Shown piece by piece: positions 1 to 8,141 of a stretch of DNA of 64,000 bases. How positions within the stretch are numbered: the first letter of the stretch is position 1; each line of letters opens with the position of its first letter. The stretch lies in the NCBI GenBank assembly GCA_019636015.1, contig JAHBYJ010000001.1:2356066-2420065 (forward strand). The letters are read 5' to 3'. The notes beneath the pieces were generated by a model. It had not been told where the DNA came from, made no database searches, and worked only from the letters and a program-made list of their open reading frames with translations. Source of the DNA: Parvibaculaceae bacterium. Lineage in GTDB: Bacteria > Pseudomonadota > Alphaproteobacteria > Parvibaculales > Parvibaculaceae. The position numbers and the translations under genes are program-made.

Positions 1-1334
1 CCGAGACATGGTGGATCGAGCGCCGCATTCTCGCGCGCAAGGCGCTCGCCGAAGGTCTCTATATGCAGGCCTACCAGATATCCTCGGGCCACGGCCTGAG
101 CGAGGGCGTGGATTTCGCCGATGCCGAGTTCATGGCGGGCTGGATCGCACTGCAGTTCCTCAACAAGGCCGACATCGCCTATGGCCATTTCCGCAAGCTG
201 GAGGCGGGCGTCTCGACGCCGATCAGCAAGTCCCGCGCGGAATACTGGTCTGCCCGCGCGGCCGCCGCCGCCGGCAAGCAGGAAGAGGCCGACCGCTATT
301 TCAAGGCTGCCGCAGCCTACCCGACCACCTTCTATGGTCAGCTCGCGACCGCTGCACTCGCCAGCCGGGGCGGCGACGGTAAGCTCGTTCTGCCCGCCCT
401 GCCCGCCCGCGACGCCGAGACGACCAAACAGTTCTCCGGCCGCGAACTCGTGCGCGCCGCCCGCATTCTCAAGGATGTGGACCGCGAGCGCGAACTCTGG
501 GCCGTCATGCTGCATCTCTCGACGACGCTGGAAACCAAGGCGGAGCTCAGCGCCCTTTCCGACCTCGCGCTCAGTTTTGGCGACCGCAAGCTCTCCCTTC
601 GCATCGCGAAGAACGCGCTTGCCCGCAATATCATCGTCGCCGACCACGCTTATCCGACCGATGCCATGCCCTCATGGACGCATCGCGGGCCGCCGGTCGA
701 AAAGGCGCTTGTCTATGGCCTGTCGCGCCAGGAAAGCGAGTTCGATCCCAATGCGCTGAGCCCCGCCGGGGCGCGCGGCATCATGCAGCTCATGCCCGGC
801 ACGGCGCGCATCGTCGCCAAGCAGGTCGGCCTGCCCTACAATCAGAGCCGCCTCAGCGACCCTGTCTATAACGCCACGCTCGGCGCCGCCCATCTCGGCG
901 ATCTCATCGAGAACGATTTCGGCGGTTCCTACATCATGAGCGTCGCCGCCTACAATGCAGGCGCCTCGCGTGTGCGCCAGTGGGTCGGCAGGTTCGGCGA
1001 TCCGCGCTCGACCGCGGTCGATCCGATCGACTGGATCGAGAACATTCCCTTTTCCGAGACGCGCAACTATGTCCAGCGCGTGATGGAAAACATGGAAGTC
1101 TATCGCGGGCGGCTGAGCGGTACGCCGCAGCCTGTCCGTCTCGATCAGGATATTCGCCGCCACACGGGCGCGGTGCCGATCACGGCGCCGGCGCCGACTC
1201 CCCGTCCGAGCAATATTCCGCTCGCGCCGCCCGGCGCAACACCGGCAGCGGCCGCGCCGGCCTCGGCATCGCACACGCCGGTCGCATCGCCCGGCAACGC
1301 CATGGCGCCCGTGGTCGAAGCGGAAGACCGCTGA
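1..1334 (+). CDS. Soluble lytic murein transglycosylase, 5' end missing
   Basis: The reading frame is open from base 3, upstream of the first in-frame ATG (63), so the true start lies outside the window. About 443 residues are visible. The N-terminal part is helical and repeat-like, as in the Slt70 superhelix. The catalytic SLT domain begins near base 700 with SRQESEF; the catalytic Glu codon is 732-734. It is followed by GARGIMQLMPGTA and AAYNAGASRV, the usual substrate-groove motifs. The last 70 residues are Pro/Ala-rich and probably disordered. The family cleaves the MurNAc-GlcNAc bond of peptidoglycan in the periplasm, giving 1,6-anhydro ends. The signal peptide, if present, is outside the window. 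Confidence 0.93.
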   Translation, partial: ETWWIERRILARKALAEGLYMQAYQISSGHGLSEGVDFADAEFMAGWIALQFLNKADIAYGHFRKLEAGVSTPISKSRAEYWSARAAAAAGKQEEADRYFKAAAAYPTTFYGQLATAALASRGGDGKLVLPALPARDAETTKQFSGRELVRAARILKDVDRERELWAVMLHLSTTLETKAELSALSDLALSFGDRKLSLRIAKNALARNIIVADHAYPTDAMPSWTHRGPPVEKALVYGLSRQESEFDPNALSPAGARGIMQLMPGTARIVAKQVGLPYNQSRLSDPVYNATLGAAHLGDLIENDFGGSYIMSVAAYNAGASRVRQWVGRFGDPRSTAVDPIDWIENIPFSETRNYVQRVMENMEVYRGRLSGTPQPVRLDQDIRRHTGAVPITAPAPTPRPSNIPLAPPGATPAAAAPASASHTPVASPGNAMAPVVEAEDR

Positions 1335-1407
1335 CACAATCTTGCCGCTTGCCGTCCGGCGCGCGCCTGCACATGATCCCCTTCCTCGAATGCCGGGAGA
1401 CATGACC

Positions 1408-2280
1408 ATGGCCGCTGCCTACCGAGACATCTTCTATACGAGCCAGGATGGGCTGAAGCTCTACGCGCGCGATTATGGCGATCGCGCCGCGCCCGGTTCG
1501 CCGGTCATCTGCCTGCCGGGCCTGACCCGCAACTCGAAGGACTTTGCCACCCTCGCCGAGCAGCTCGCGACACAGCATCGCGTCATCTGCGCGGACTTTC
1601 GGGGCCGCGGCCGCTCCGCCTGGTGCGACAACTGGGCGGACTACACCCCCGCTCACGAGATGATGGACACGCTCGACCTGATGGGTGCGGCGGGCATCGG
1701 TCAGGCGGTCTTCATTGGCACCTCGCGCGGCGGCATCGTCACCATGGCGCTTGCCGCCTTCCGCCCGAACGTCATCAAGGCGGCCGTGCTGAACGACATC
1801 GGACCGGAACTCGAGCAAAAGGGCATCGAACGGATCGCAGGCTATGTCGGCATCATGGAAACACCCGCTACGTGGGACGAGGCGGCCGTGAAACTCCGGG
1901 TGATGAACGAGCGCGAATTTCCGTCGCTGACCGCCGAAGAATGGCGCGCCTTTGCCCGCCGTACCTTTGCCGAGGAGCATGGCGCTCCGAAGCTCGACTA
2001 CGATCCGAAAATCGGAACCGCCATGCGCAAGGGGCTCGAGGCGACGAAGGGCGAAGCACCGACCATGTGGCCGCAATTCGGCGCACTGGCACAGAAGCCC
2101 GTCCTCGTCATTCGCGGTGAAAACTCCGACCTCCTGAGCGCGGATATCGTCTCGCGCATGGAAGCGGCAGGACCGGATATCTCTTCCGCCACCGTCAAGG
2201 ACCGAGGCCACGCCCCGTTCCTCGACGAGCCGGAAGCCATCGAGGCGATAGACGCTTTCCTCGCCCGCACGGCGCGCTGA
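1408..2280 (+). CDS. Alpha/beta hydrolase
   Basis: A protein of 290 residues with the alpha/beta-hydrolase fold. The nucleophile elbow is GTSRGG (Ser about 106), the acid is likely the Asp in RGENSD, and the His is in DRGHAPF near the C-terminus. An oxyanion-type segment PGLTRNSKD lies near residue 40. Two ATGs are close together (1402 and 1408); GGGAGA at 1395-1400 is 7 nt from 1408 and only 1 nt from 1402, so 1408 is preferred. The gene follows the transglycosylase by about 70 bp and converges on the next gene with 3 bp between stops. The substrate cannot be read from the sequence; esterase, lactonase and C-C hydrolase are all possible. Confidence 0.88.
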   Translation: MAAAYRDIFYTSQDGLKLYARDYGDRAAPGSPVICLPGLTRNSKDFATLAEQLATQHRVICADFRGRGRSAWCDNWADYTPAHEMMDTLDLMGAAGIGQAVFIGTSRGGIVTMALAAFRPNVIKAAVLNDIGPELEQKGIERIAGYVGIMETPATWDEAAVKLRVMNEREFPSLTAEEWRAFARRTFAEEHGAPKLDYDPKIGTAMRKGLEATKGEAPTMWPQFGALAQKPVLVIRGENSDLLSADIVSRMEAAGPDISSATVKDRGHAPFLDEPEAIEAIDAFLARTAR

Positions 2281-2283
2281 TGC

Positions 2284-3945
2284 CTATTCGTTGCGCGCTA
2301 CCGCTTCGGCGACTGGCGGGCGCTCCGCCTCGGGCCTCGACGGACCGATAATGGTCTCGGCCGCCTCGATGCGCATGGCAGCCCGCACCGCATGATGCGC
2401 GATGCGGCGAATGAGATCCGCCTCGCGCACGGCGCCGTCCAGCAGATGCAGCCGGGTGAACCCGCCGCGCGACGCCGCTTTCAGCACCTCATCCTTGATA
2501 CGTTGATATTCCGCCTCGAAGGCCTGCCCCCGTGCGGACAATGCCTCTCCGTCGGTCAGCATCTGCGTATCGAGAAGCTCCGCCAGCGAATTGCGGTAGG
2601 CACGCAGTTGCGCCGCGAGTTCCTCCGGCAATTGATGGATGTCCGCTGAGTGGTCCATCAGTTCCTCAAGCTCGTGCACCATTCCGTTATAGTGCTGCAG
2701 AGCCCTGAGCGCATGGGCGAGCGCATCGGGCAATTTGTCCGGCATTCGGGCGGCAGACATGGAGGCTGCATAGTCGCCGATCGCCTCCGACAGCTGACCG
2801 AGCGGCAGTACCCGCCGCTTTACCTGCGCGGCCTGGAGTAGAGGTGTCTTGAGATAGCCGGCAACCATCCCGCTCGTGATGCCGCCGAAGCGCCTGAGCT
2901 CAAGCAACAGACTGGCCGCCGCGAGCGGGGGCATGTCCTGCAGCGTCTTGTCGAGATGCTGCGGCCGCGCCTCGCTCTCCTCCTGCGAGACAAAGCGCGT
3001 CTTCAGCCACTCCACCATGCGGTCGGCCCAAAACCAGACGGAGAGCAAGCCAAGCAGGTTGAAGCTCGTGTGGAAGATCGCGAGGATCATCGCGGGCTCC
3101 GGCAGGCCCCAACCCCTCCCGCCGAGCCATATGACTCCCCAGAAGAAAAACGGCAGCAAGACGCAGGCAATAGCAGCCGAGGAAAGATTGAAGATGAAGT
3201 GCGCCGCCGCTACGCGCTTCGCATTCGAGGTCGCATCGAGGACGGCGAGTATGCCGGTCACTGTGGTGCCGATATTCGCGCCGATGACCATGGCCGCGCC
3301 GGTAGGAAGGTCGATCAATCCGCCGGAAACCGCCGAGAGCGCAATGGCGATCGAGGCGCTCGAGGACTGCGCCATGGCCGTTATCAGCAGCCCCGCAAGT
3401 ACGAACAGCACGTAGTGCAGGAAACCGCCGCCGCTGAGCGTGTCGAGCTGCATCACCCCGGCAACGCTTTCAAATGAGTCTTTCAGAATCGAAACGCCGA
3501 GAAAGAATATTCCGAATCCGGCGATGGCTTCGCCAATAGCGCCACGTGCGCCGCTCGGCGCCGTCAGCCTCAGGATCATGCCGGCACCGATGGCCGGCAG
3601 CGCAAGCACCTTGATATCGACATTGAACCCGACAGCGGAAACGATCCAGCCCGTCATGGTCGTGCCGACCGCGCTGCCGAAGACCACCCAGACCGCATTG
3701 CCGAGCGTCAGGATGCCCGCATTGACGAAGCCGATGGCCGCCACGGTGACGGCGCTCGACGACTGCACCAGCGCCGTCAGCGAAAAGCCTGCCGCCAGCC
3801 CCTTCGCCCGCGTGTTCGTCCAGCGCTCGAGTATCTGCTTGAGCGACGGGCCGGCGGCGACCTTCAGCCCGTCCGTCATCAGCCACATGCCGACAAGGAA
3901 GAGTCCCAGCCCGCCGATCAGTCCCGTGAAACTCTCAAAGCCCAT
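2284..3945 (-). CDS. Na/Pi-cotransporter family protein with PhoU-like C-terminus
   Basis: A 553-residue membrane protein. The first about 310 residues are hydrophobic and hold the two inverted repeats of the Na/Pi cotransporter (PF02690) family, each with its signature: ALVQSSSAVT near residue 60 and AMAQSSSASI near residue 190. The last about 230 residues are soluble, helical and charged, and resemble the PhoU-like domain found in YjbB/NptA-type proteins. The family moves phosphate with sodium at the inner membrane; YjbB is reported to export phosphate. No phoB-like box is obvious upstream. Family assignment is secure, direction of transport is not. Confidence 0.9.
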   Translation of the reverse strand: MGFESFTGLIGGLGLFLVGMWLMTDGLKVAAGPSLKQILERWTNTRAKGLAAGFSLTALVQSSSAVTVAAIGFVNAGILTLGNAVWVVFGSAVGTTMTGWIVSAVGFNVDIKVLALPAIGAGMILRLTAPSGARGAIGEAIAGFGIFFLGVSILKDSFESVAGVMQLDTLSGGGFLHYVLFVLAGLLITAMAQSSSASIAIALSAVSGGLIDLPTGAAMVIGANIGTTVTGILAVLDATSNAKRVAAAHFIFNLSSAAIACVLLPFFFWGVIWLGGRGWGLPEPAMILAIFHTSFNLLGLLSVWFWADRMVEWLKTRFVSQEESEARPQHLDKTLQDMPPLAAASLLLELRRFGGITSGMVAGYLKTPLLQAAQVKRRVLPLGQLSEAIGDYAASMSAARMPDKLPDALAHALRALQHYNGMVHELEELMDHSADIHQLPEELAAQLRAYRNSLAELLDTQMLTDGEALSARGQAFEAEYQRIKDEVLKAASRGGFTRLHLLDGAVREADLIRRIAHHAVRAAMRIEAAETIIGPSRPEAERPPVAEAVARNE

Positions 3946-3973
3946 CCATGCCTCCGCGCCGCCAAGTATCGCG

Positions 3974-4681
3974 TCATCCCCGCCTCAGCCGCAACATGCG
4001 CGTGGCGCCGCGCTGGAACTCGAACGGCACCTCGACAAGCTCGGCCCCATGGCCTTCGGCTCTCAGCGCCGTCATGACGCCGGGCAGGTGGCTCGACGGG
4101 AGCCCGTCGAGATTGAGCAAGGGAAAGACGCGCACCTCCTCCGCCACCCGCAGCAGCTCCCTCAGCGACGTCAGATGGAAGCGGAAGTCGAGCCGGTCGC
4201 CATAGAGAAACAGGAGATGCGAAACCAGCGCGAGCCGGTATGTGCCATCGGCAAAAGGCAGCACCGGCAGCGCCGCTTCCACATAGCGGCCTTCGCGCCT
4301 TCCCGCCTCATAATCGGCTGTGAACAGCGCCAGCGCCTCGCGCCGAAGCCGCAGCACATTTTCCTCCGAGCCGTAATGCGCCCAGTTGAAGCGATAGGCC
4401 GCGCGGCGCATAGCAGCCCGCATCGCATCCACCGTCTCATCGAAACGATGTGCAATCTCGCCGGCCGAAAGCCTGTAGAGCGGATCGGCCGCGACAACCG
4501 GCGCGCCAAGCGCATGGGCCTCGGCGGCGAAGGAGGACGGACCGGCCCCGATATCGAGTACCGGCCCGAAGTCCATCGGGTCCCCGAGGGCAAAAAAGGC
4601 TGAATATTCGCCGAGCCTGCGCCCCCAGGGCACAATGCCTGGAAGCTCGAAGGCAGGCTTGTCTCTGGTATCGGGCGTCAT
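3974..4681 (-). CDS. SAM-dependent methyltransferase-like protein
   Basis: A 235-residue protein with a class I methyltransferase core: motif I is VLDIGAGPSSFAAEA near residue 42, followed by an acidic strand end (VVAADPL). A later segment, ALVSHLLFLYGDRLD, is typical of a group of conserved bacterial proteins of unknown substrate. It starts just upstream of the Na/Pi gene on the same strand (28 bp), so the two are probably cotranscribed. The terminator at 4745-4776 separates it from the betaine genes, so its methyltransferase fold does not by itself make it part of that pathway. Confidence 0.78.
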   Translation of the reverse strand: MTPDTRDKPAFELPGIVPWGRRLGEYSAFFALGDPMDFGPVLDIGAGPSSFAAEAHALGAPVVAADPLYRLSAGEIAHRFDETVDAMRAAMRRAAYRFNWAHYGSEENVLRLRREALALFTADYEAGRREGRYVEAALPVLPFADGTYRLALVSHLLFLYGDRLDFRFHLTSLRELLRVAEEVRVFPLLNLDGLPSSHLPGVMTALRAEGHGAELVEVPFEFQRGATRMLRLRRG

Positions 4682-4744
4682 CGCATCTCTCCCTTGGTAG
4701 TGACGCCACCATCCGGGGAAGCCTTTGACGCATGAAAGAAAACG

Positions 4745-4776
4745 AAAAGGCCGCCTCCAGATGGGGCGGCCTTTTT
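4745..4776 (-). terminator. Rho-independent terminator (both strands possible)
   Basis: GGCCGCC and GGCGGCC arms (4749-4755 and 4765-4771) around a 9-nt loop, flanked by AAAA on the left and TTTTT on the right. On the minus strand it lies 136 bp beyond the stop of the betaine operon and ends with a T-run, so it should terminate bsmAB. Confidence 0.8.
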
Positions 4777-4911
4777 CCGGTTTCGATCGTCAGACGACGG
4801 AACGGGCCACCCTTCAGGTGGTCCGCCAGTTCCGCATTGCGAAAGCGATCGCGTTCATCGTCAGATCCTCTTGCCGGACCGTTCCGGCGAAGGAAATCTA
4901 GTCCCGGCGCC

Positions 4912-5751
4912 CTACTTTGCCAAGCGGTAATGCATCACACCCCAGGCAAGCCAGCCCCTATCGGCCCCGTCCACCCAGCGCTCAAGGCCTTTCAGCATAT
5001 TGTCGAGATATTCGGTGCTGGCGCCCTTGGTCAGCCGCTCGTAGTTCGCCTCGAGCTCCTGCCCCACCCGCGAGTAATGGCGGCGGAGCTGGTGCGTCAT
5101 TTCGATCACGTCGCATTTCTCGAAACCGCGCTTTGCGAGCTCCCGGTCATAGAAGCCGAAACTGCCAAGCGTCTCGAGGTGAATGCGATCGAGGATCGGC
5201 TGCAATACGCCGTCCGGGCAATCGTCCGCCTGCATCGGGTCGGTGAAGATGAACTCGCCGCCCGGCCTCAGAACGCGCTTCACCTCATTGAGGACGCGCG
5301 GCCGGTTGCCGCTATGCAGAATCGCATCCTGAGACCAGACGACATCGATGCAGCGGTCCTCGACCGGAATATTCTCGAAATCGCCATGCAGCACCTCGAT
5401 GCGGCCGTCGAGTCCGGCCTTCGCGTTCAGTTCGCGATTGAGCCGGTTCTGCGTCTCGCTGATATTGACGCAGATGACCTTGCAGCCCCGGGTCTTCGCA
5501 AGGTGCCGCGCCGCACCGCCATAGCCCGCGCCGATATCGAGCACGACCGAATCCCGCGTCAGCCCCTTGAGCATGGAAGCGAGCGTTTCGTCGTTCCGGT
5601 GGCTCGCCGGCACGATCGGCTCATCGTCGCTCTCATACATGCCGATATGGATGTCCTCCCCACCCCAAATGGTGAAGTAGAAGGCATCCGCATCCGGGCT
5701 GTCATAATAGGCTTCGGCCTGTGCCACCGCGGCGGATCTAGTCTTGCTCAT
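4912..5751 (-). CDS. bsmB: Sarcosine/dimethylglycine N-methyltransferase (betaine synthesis)
   Basis: A 279-residue enzyme, close to the about 280 residues usual for SDMT. Motif I is VVLDIGAGYGGAARHLA (near residue 67), followed by VICVNISETQN; the pattern VWSQDAILHSGNR and LRPGGEFIFTDPM are characteristic of the dimethylglycine methyltransferases. It should carry out the last one or two S-adenosylmethionine-dependent methylations from sarcosine through dimethylglycine to glycine betaine in the cytoplasm. The start is ATG at 5751, overlapping the end of the upstream methyltransferase gene by 14 bp, which implies translational coupling. The frame is open further upstream but that extension overlaps bsmA and has no family support. 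Confidence 0.9.
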   Translation of the reverse strand: MSKTRSAAVAQAEAYYDSPDADAFYFTIWGGEDIHIGMYESDDEPIVPASHRNDETLASMLKGLTRDSVVLDIGAGYGGAARHLAKTRGCKVICVNISETQNRLNRELNAKAGLDGRIEVLHGDFENIPVEDRCIDVVWSQDAILHSGNRPRVLNEVKRVLRPGGEFIFTDPMQADDCPDGVLQPILDRIHLETLGSFGFYDRELAKRGFEKCDVIEMTHQLRRHYSRVGQELEANYERLTKGASTEYLDNMLKGLERWVDGADRGWLAWGVMHYRLAK

Positions 5752-6550
5752 GATAGGTCTTCTCCGCGACGTGAATGAAGAAATCGGTTTCCTCGTCCTT
5801 GTAGTCGGCCGCGAAATCGCCATAGGTCGTGACCTTCTGGAAGCCGATCTCATGCATCAGTTTGCGCGTATAGCTCTTGCGCAGGGGAAACATGTTGAGG
5901 TGATAGACGGCGCCATCGGCGAAGGTGTAGCGGAAGCGCGCCAGGCTGTCGTCGACATGTTCCGGCTCAGCGCTCACCCGGTCTCCGCAATAGTAATATT
6001 TCTTCTTCGACTTGAATCCGAGGTCGAGAATGGCGTCGTAATTGCGCTGGTCGAGAATGAGAATGCCGTCATGGCGAAGCGCGGCATAGAACTCAGCCAG
6101 CGCCCGGCGACGGTCGCGCTCGTCAAACAGATGCGTGAAGGAATTGCCGAGGCAGATGATCGCGTCGAACTTTCCGTGCACATCCTTGTTGAGCCAGCGC
6201 CAGTCGGCATGAACGGCCTGCATGACGAAGCCGTGATCGCGCCCATTGGCAAAGGCCTTGGCGAGCATTTCAGCGCTGCCATCGACGCTCGTCACATCGA
6301 ATCCGGCTTTGAGGAGCTGCACGGAATTGAAACCCGTACCGGTCGCCACATCGAGAATCTTCTGCTTTCCCCTGCTCCGCAGGATGTCGATGAAGAACTG
6401 ACCCTCGCTTTCGGCGCGGCTGTCCCAGTCGATGAGATCGTCCCACTTCTCGACGAAGGGCTCGACATACTCATGCTGATAATTGTCGGTCTCACGCATC
6501 GCCAGCGGATCGTCGCCGAACTCCTGTTCGTTTTTTCTGAGTTGTTTCAT
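5738..6550 (-). CDS. bsmA: Glycine/sarcosine N-methyltransferase (betaine synthesis)
   Basis: A 270-residue protein, the usual GSMT length. Motif I is ILDVATGTGFNSVQL (near residue 66) with VTSVDGSAEML after it; FDAIICLGNSFTHL and LILDQRNYD are typical of the glycine N-methyltransferase group that includes halophile GSMT. It should methylate glycine to sarcosine and dimethylglycine, feeding the overlapping downstream enzyme. GAGGAA lies 8 nt before the ATG at 6550. A 382-bp non-coding stretch with several inverted repeats precedes it, and the next gene upstream on the strand is an MscS channel, so the context is osmotic adaptation. De novo betaine synthesis by this route is best known in halophiles. 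Confidence 0.92.
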   Translation of the reverse strand: MKQLRKNEQEFGDDPLAMRETDNYQHEYVEPFVEKWDDLIDWDSRAESEGQFFIDILRSRGKQKILDVATGTGFNSVQLLKAGFDVTSVDGSAEMLAKAFANGRDHGFVMQAVHADWRWLNKDVHGKFDAIICLGNSFTHLFDERDRRRALAEFYAALRHDGILILDQRNYDAILDLGFKSKKKYYYCGDRVSAEPEHVDDSLARFRYTFADGAVYHLNMFPLRKSYTRKLMHEIGFQKVTTYGDFAADYKDEETDFFIHVAEKTYHEQD

Positions 6551-6932
6551 GGTGGCGTTCCTCGCGAAATGACGGCGCGTGCAAGCGCTTGACGCGCCGC
6601 CGGGAATGACAAACGGTCCGGCCGCCAGAGAGCCGAAAACCTATGAATCCGATGTCTGAAGCCCGCGAAAGTTAAGCCGCGCAATTCGCACGAAGCGGGC
6701 CGCATCCCATGGCGCCAGTAAAACGGCAAGGCAGCGAGGCTGCGGGATGCGGCTGAAGGACAAATCCGCGTCGGAGACACGGATTATGGATAAGCCCACT
6801 CAGCATCGGCACGCTAACAAAGCACTTCCGATGCCGCAACCTTGTGAGGCGAAAAATCCATGCGAATGGCGCTGAATACGCAATTTTCGGCGATATGAGC
6901 GACGCTTTGAGCGATATGTGTGAAGCGGGGTG
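6551..6932 (-). other. Long structured leader of the betaine operon
   Basis: No convincing ORF lies in these 382 bases; the 77-codon minus-strand frame that covers part of it lacks family features. On the minus strand a -10-like CATAAT (6783-6788) would give a leader of about 225 nt. The stretch holds several perfect inverted repeats: 6803-6809 with 6828-6834 (GCATCGG/CCGATGC), 6699-6708 with 6744-6753 (GCCGCATCCC/GGGATGCGGC), 6661-6666 with 6695-6700 (GCCCGC/GCGGGC), and the palindrome at 6573-6599. I recognise no known riboswitch consensus. Confidence 0.6.
6573..6599. promoter_or_regulatory. LacI-family-like operator palindrome
   Basis: CAAGCGCTTG (6582-6591) is a perfect 10-bp palindrome matching the AANCGNTT core of LacI/PurR-family operators. 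It sits inside a second perfect inverted repeat, CGGCGCGT (6573-6580) and ACGCGCCG (6592-6599). The site lies 23-49 bases upstream of the bsmA start codon, a position suitable for repression or for a leader hairpin. No LacI-type regulator is encoded in the window, so the partner is unknown. Confidence 0.45.
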
Positions 6933-8045
6933 TTACTGCGCTTCGCTCAATAATCCACCATCTGCCTCGCGATTCTCATTGAGTGAGACGCTGCGCACCA
7001 GCGGCAATGACTGCGGATGATGATCGCGAATCCACGCGACGAGCTTCTCGCGCACCTCGCAGCGCAGATCCCAGGCTTCTGGCGATGTGCGCGCGCTCAC
7101 CAGTGCCCGAATCTCGATTGTCCGCGCCGTTGCATCCGTCACCTGAATGACAGCGACCTTTCCGTCCCACAGCGAAATATCCTTCACGATTTCCGAAAGA
7201 TAGGCGCGCATCTCGTCGACCGGCAGCGAATAATCGGCATGAAGAAAGACAGTGCCGATGATGGAAGCGCTTTCCCTAGTCCAGTTCGTGAACGGATTCT
7301 GGATGAAGTAGGAAAGCGGCACGATGAGCCGCCGCCAGTCCCATATGCGGATCACGACATAAGTGGCGCCGATTTCCTCGATCCAGCCCCATTCGCCTTC
7401 GATGACCACCGCATCGTCGATACGGATCGGCTGCGTGACGGCAATCTGAATACCCGCAATGAGGTTTTCGAGAACAGGCCGCGCCGCAAAGCCGAGCACG
7501 AGGCCCGCTGCACCTGCCGATGCAAAAATGCTGACGCCATACTGGCGCACGGATTCGAACGTCATCAACGCAGCGCCGAGCGCGAGAAGCACGATCATCG
7601 TGTCCATGACGCGACGCAAAATGCGAACCTGCGTTACCTGCTTGCGGGCGAGAAGATTATCCGCCACGTCGATGCGGAAGCGCCGCAGATAGGTGTCGCT
7701 GACGATATGAACGATCGTCAGGCCGAGCCAGGCGAGGATGGCGATCAGCCCGACACCCATGACGGAACCGATCCGGGCGCGCGCATCCTCCTCAAGCGGC
7801 GCCGCCTGCAGGATGAGCGCGCAGGCAACAAAGATGACGATAGCGCCGGTGAGTTTCCGAGTGCGTCGCAGCACCGTCTGTATATAGACCGCGCGATGCG
7901 AGAACGCCGCCGTGAGAAGCCTGATCGCAACGGCATGTATCAGCAGCGCCACGACCACCGCGATCGCGAGCAGGATCAACGTCGCTGCCCATGAAGGCAT
8001 CCAGCCGAAAATCAAGACGAAAGGCGGAAATTGCTGATCGTTCAC
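6933..8045 (-). CDS. MscS-family mechanosensitive channel
   Basis: A 370-residue membrane protein starting at GTG (8045). Four hydrophobic segments fill the first about 190 residues; the last, with small residues (FASAGAAGLVLGFAARPVLENL, near residue 175), is the pore-lining TM3-type helix typical of MscS. It is followed by a beta domain (QPIRIDDAVVIEGEWGWIEEIG) and a mixed C-terminal domain. The family releases solutes on hypo-osmotic shock. It lies upstream of the betaine genes on the same strand, a sensible pairing of a solute-release valve with solute synthesis. The long spacer argues for separate control of the downstream genes. Confidence 0.9.
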   Translation of the reverse strand: MNDQQFPPFVLIFGWMPSWAATLILLAIAVVVALLIHAVAIRLLTAAFSHRAVYIQTVLRRTRKLTGAIVIFVACALILQAAPLEEDARARIGSVMGVGLIAILAWLGLTIVHIVSDTYLRRFRIDVADNLLARKQVTQVRILRRVMDTMIVLLALGAALMTFESVRQYGVSIFASAGAAGLVLGFAARPVLENLIAGIQIAVTQPIRIDDAVVIEGEWGWIEEIGATYVVIRIWDWRRLIVPLSYFIQNPFTNWTRESASIIGTVFLHADYSLPVDEMRAYLSEIVKDISLWDGKVAVIQVTDATARTIEIRALVSARTSPEAWDLRCEVREKLVAWIRDHHPQSLPLVRSVSLNENREADGGLLSEAQ

Positions 8046-8141
8046 ACACCCGTTCCGCGACTGGTTCCACTTCAGACCCAGTCACGATAGGTCGCGTATC
8101 CGCCTCGGCAAGTGCAAGCCCGCGCTCCGCCTTGCCCGCTA

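Noticed and set aside
3974..5751. A third methyltransferase as part of betaine synthesis
   Set aside because: The gene at 3974-4681 is separated from the operon by a strong terminator and its sequence does not resemble GSMT or SDMT.
4732..5778. A 348-codon plus-strand frame over bsmB
   Set aside because: Antisense to a methyltransferase with intact motifs; starts inside a terminator hairpin.
6547..6780. A 77-codon frame in the bsmA leader
   Set aside because: No ribosome binding site, no family features and overlap with perfect inverted repeats.
6551..6932. A known SAM, SAH or glycine riboswitch in the betaine leader
   Set aside because: I could not match conserved cores of SAM-II, SAH or glycine riboswitches; only unassigned inverted repeats are supported.
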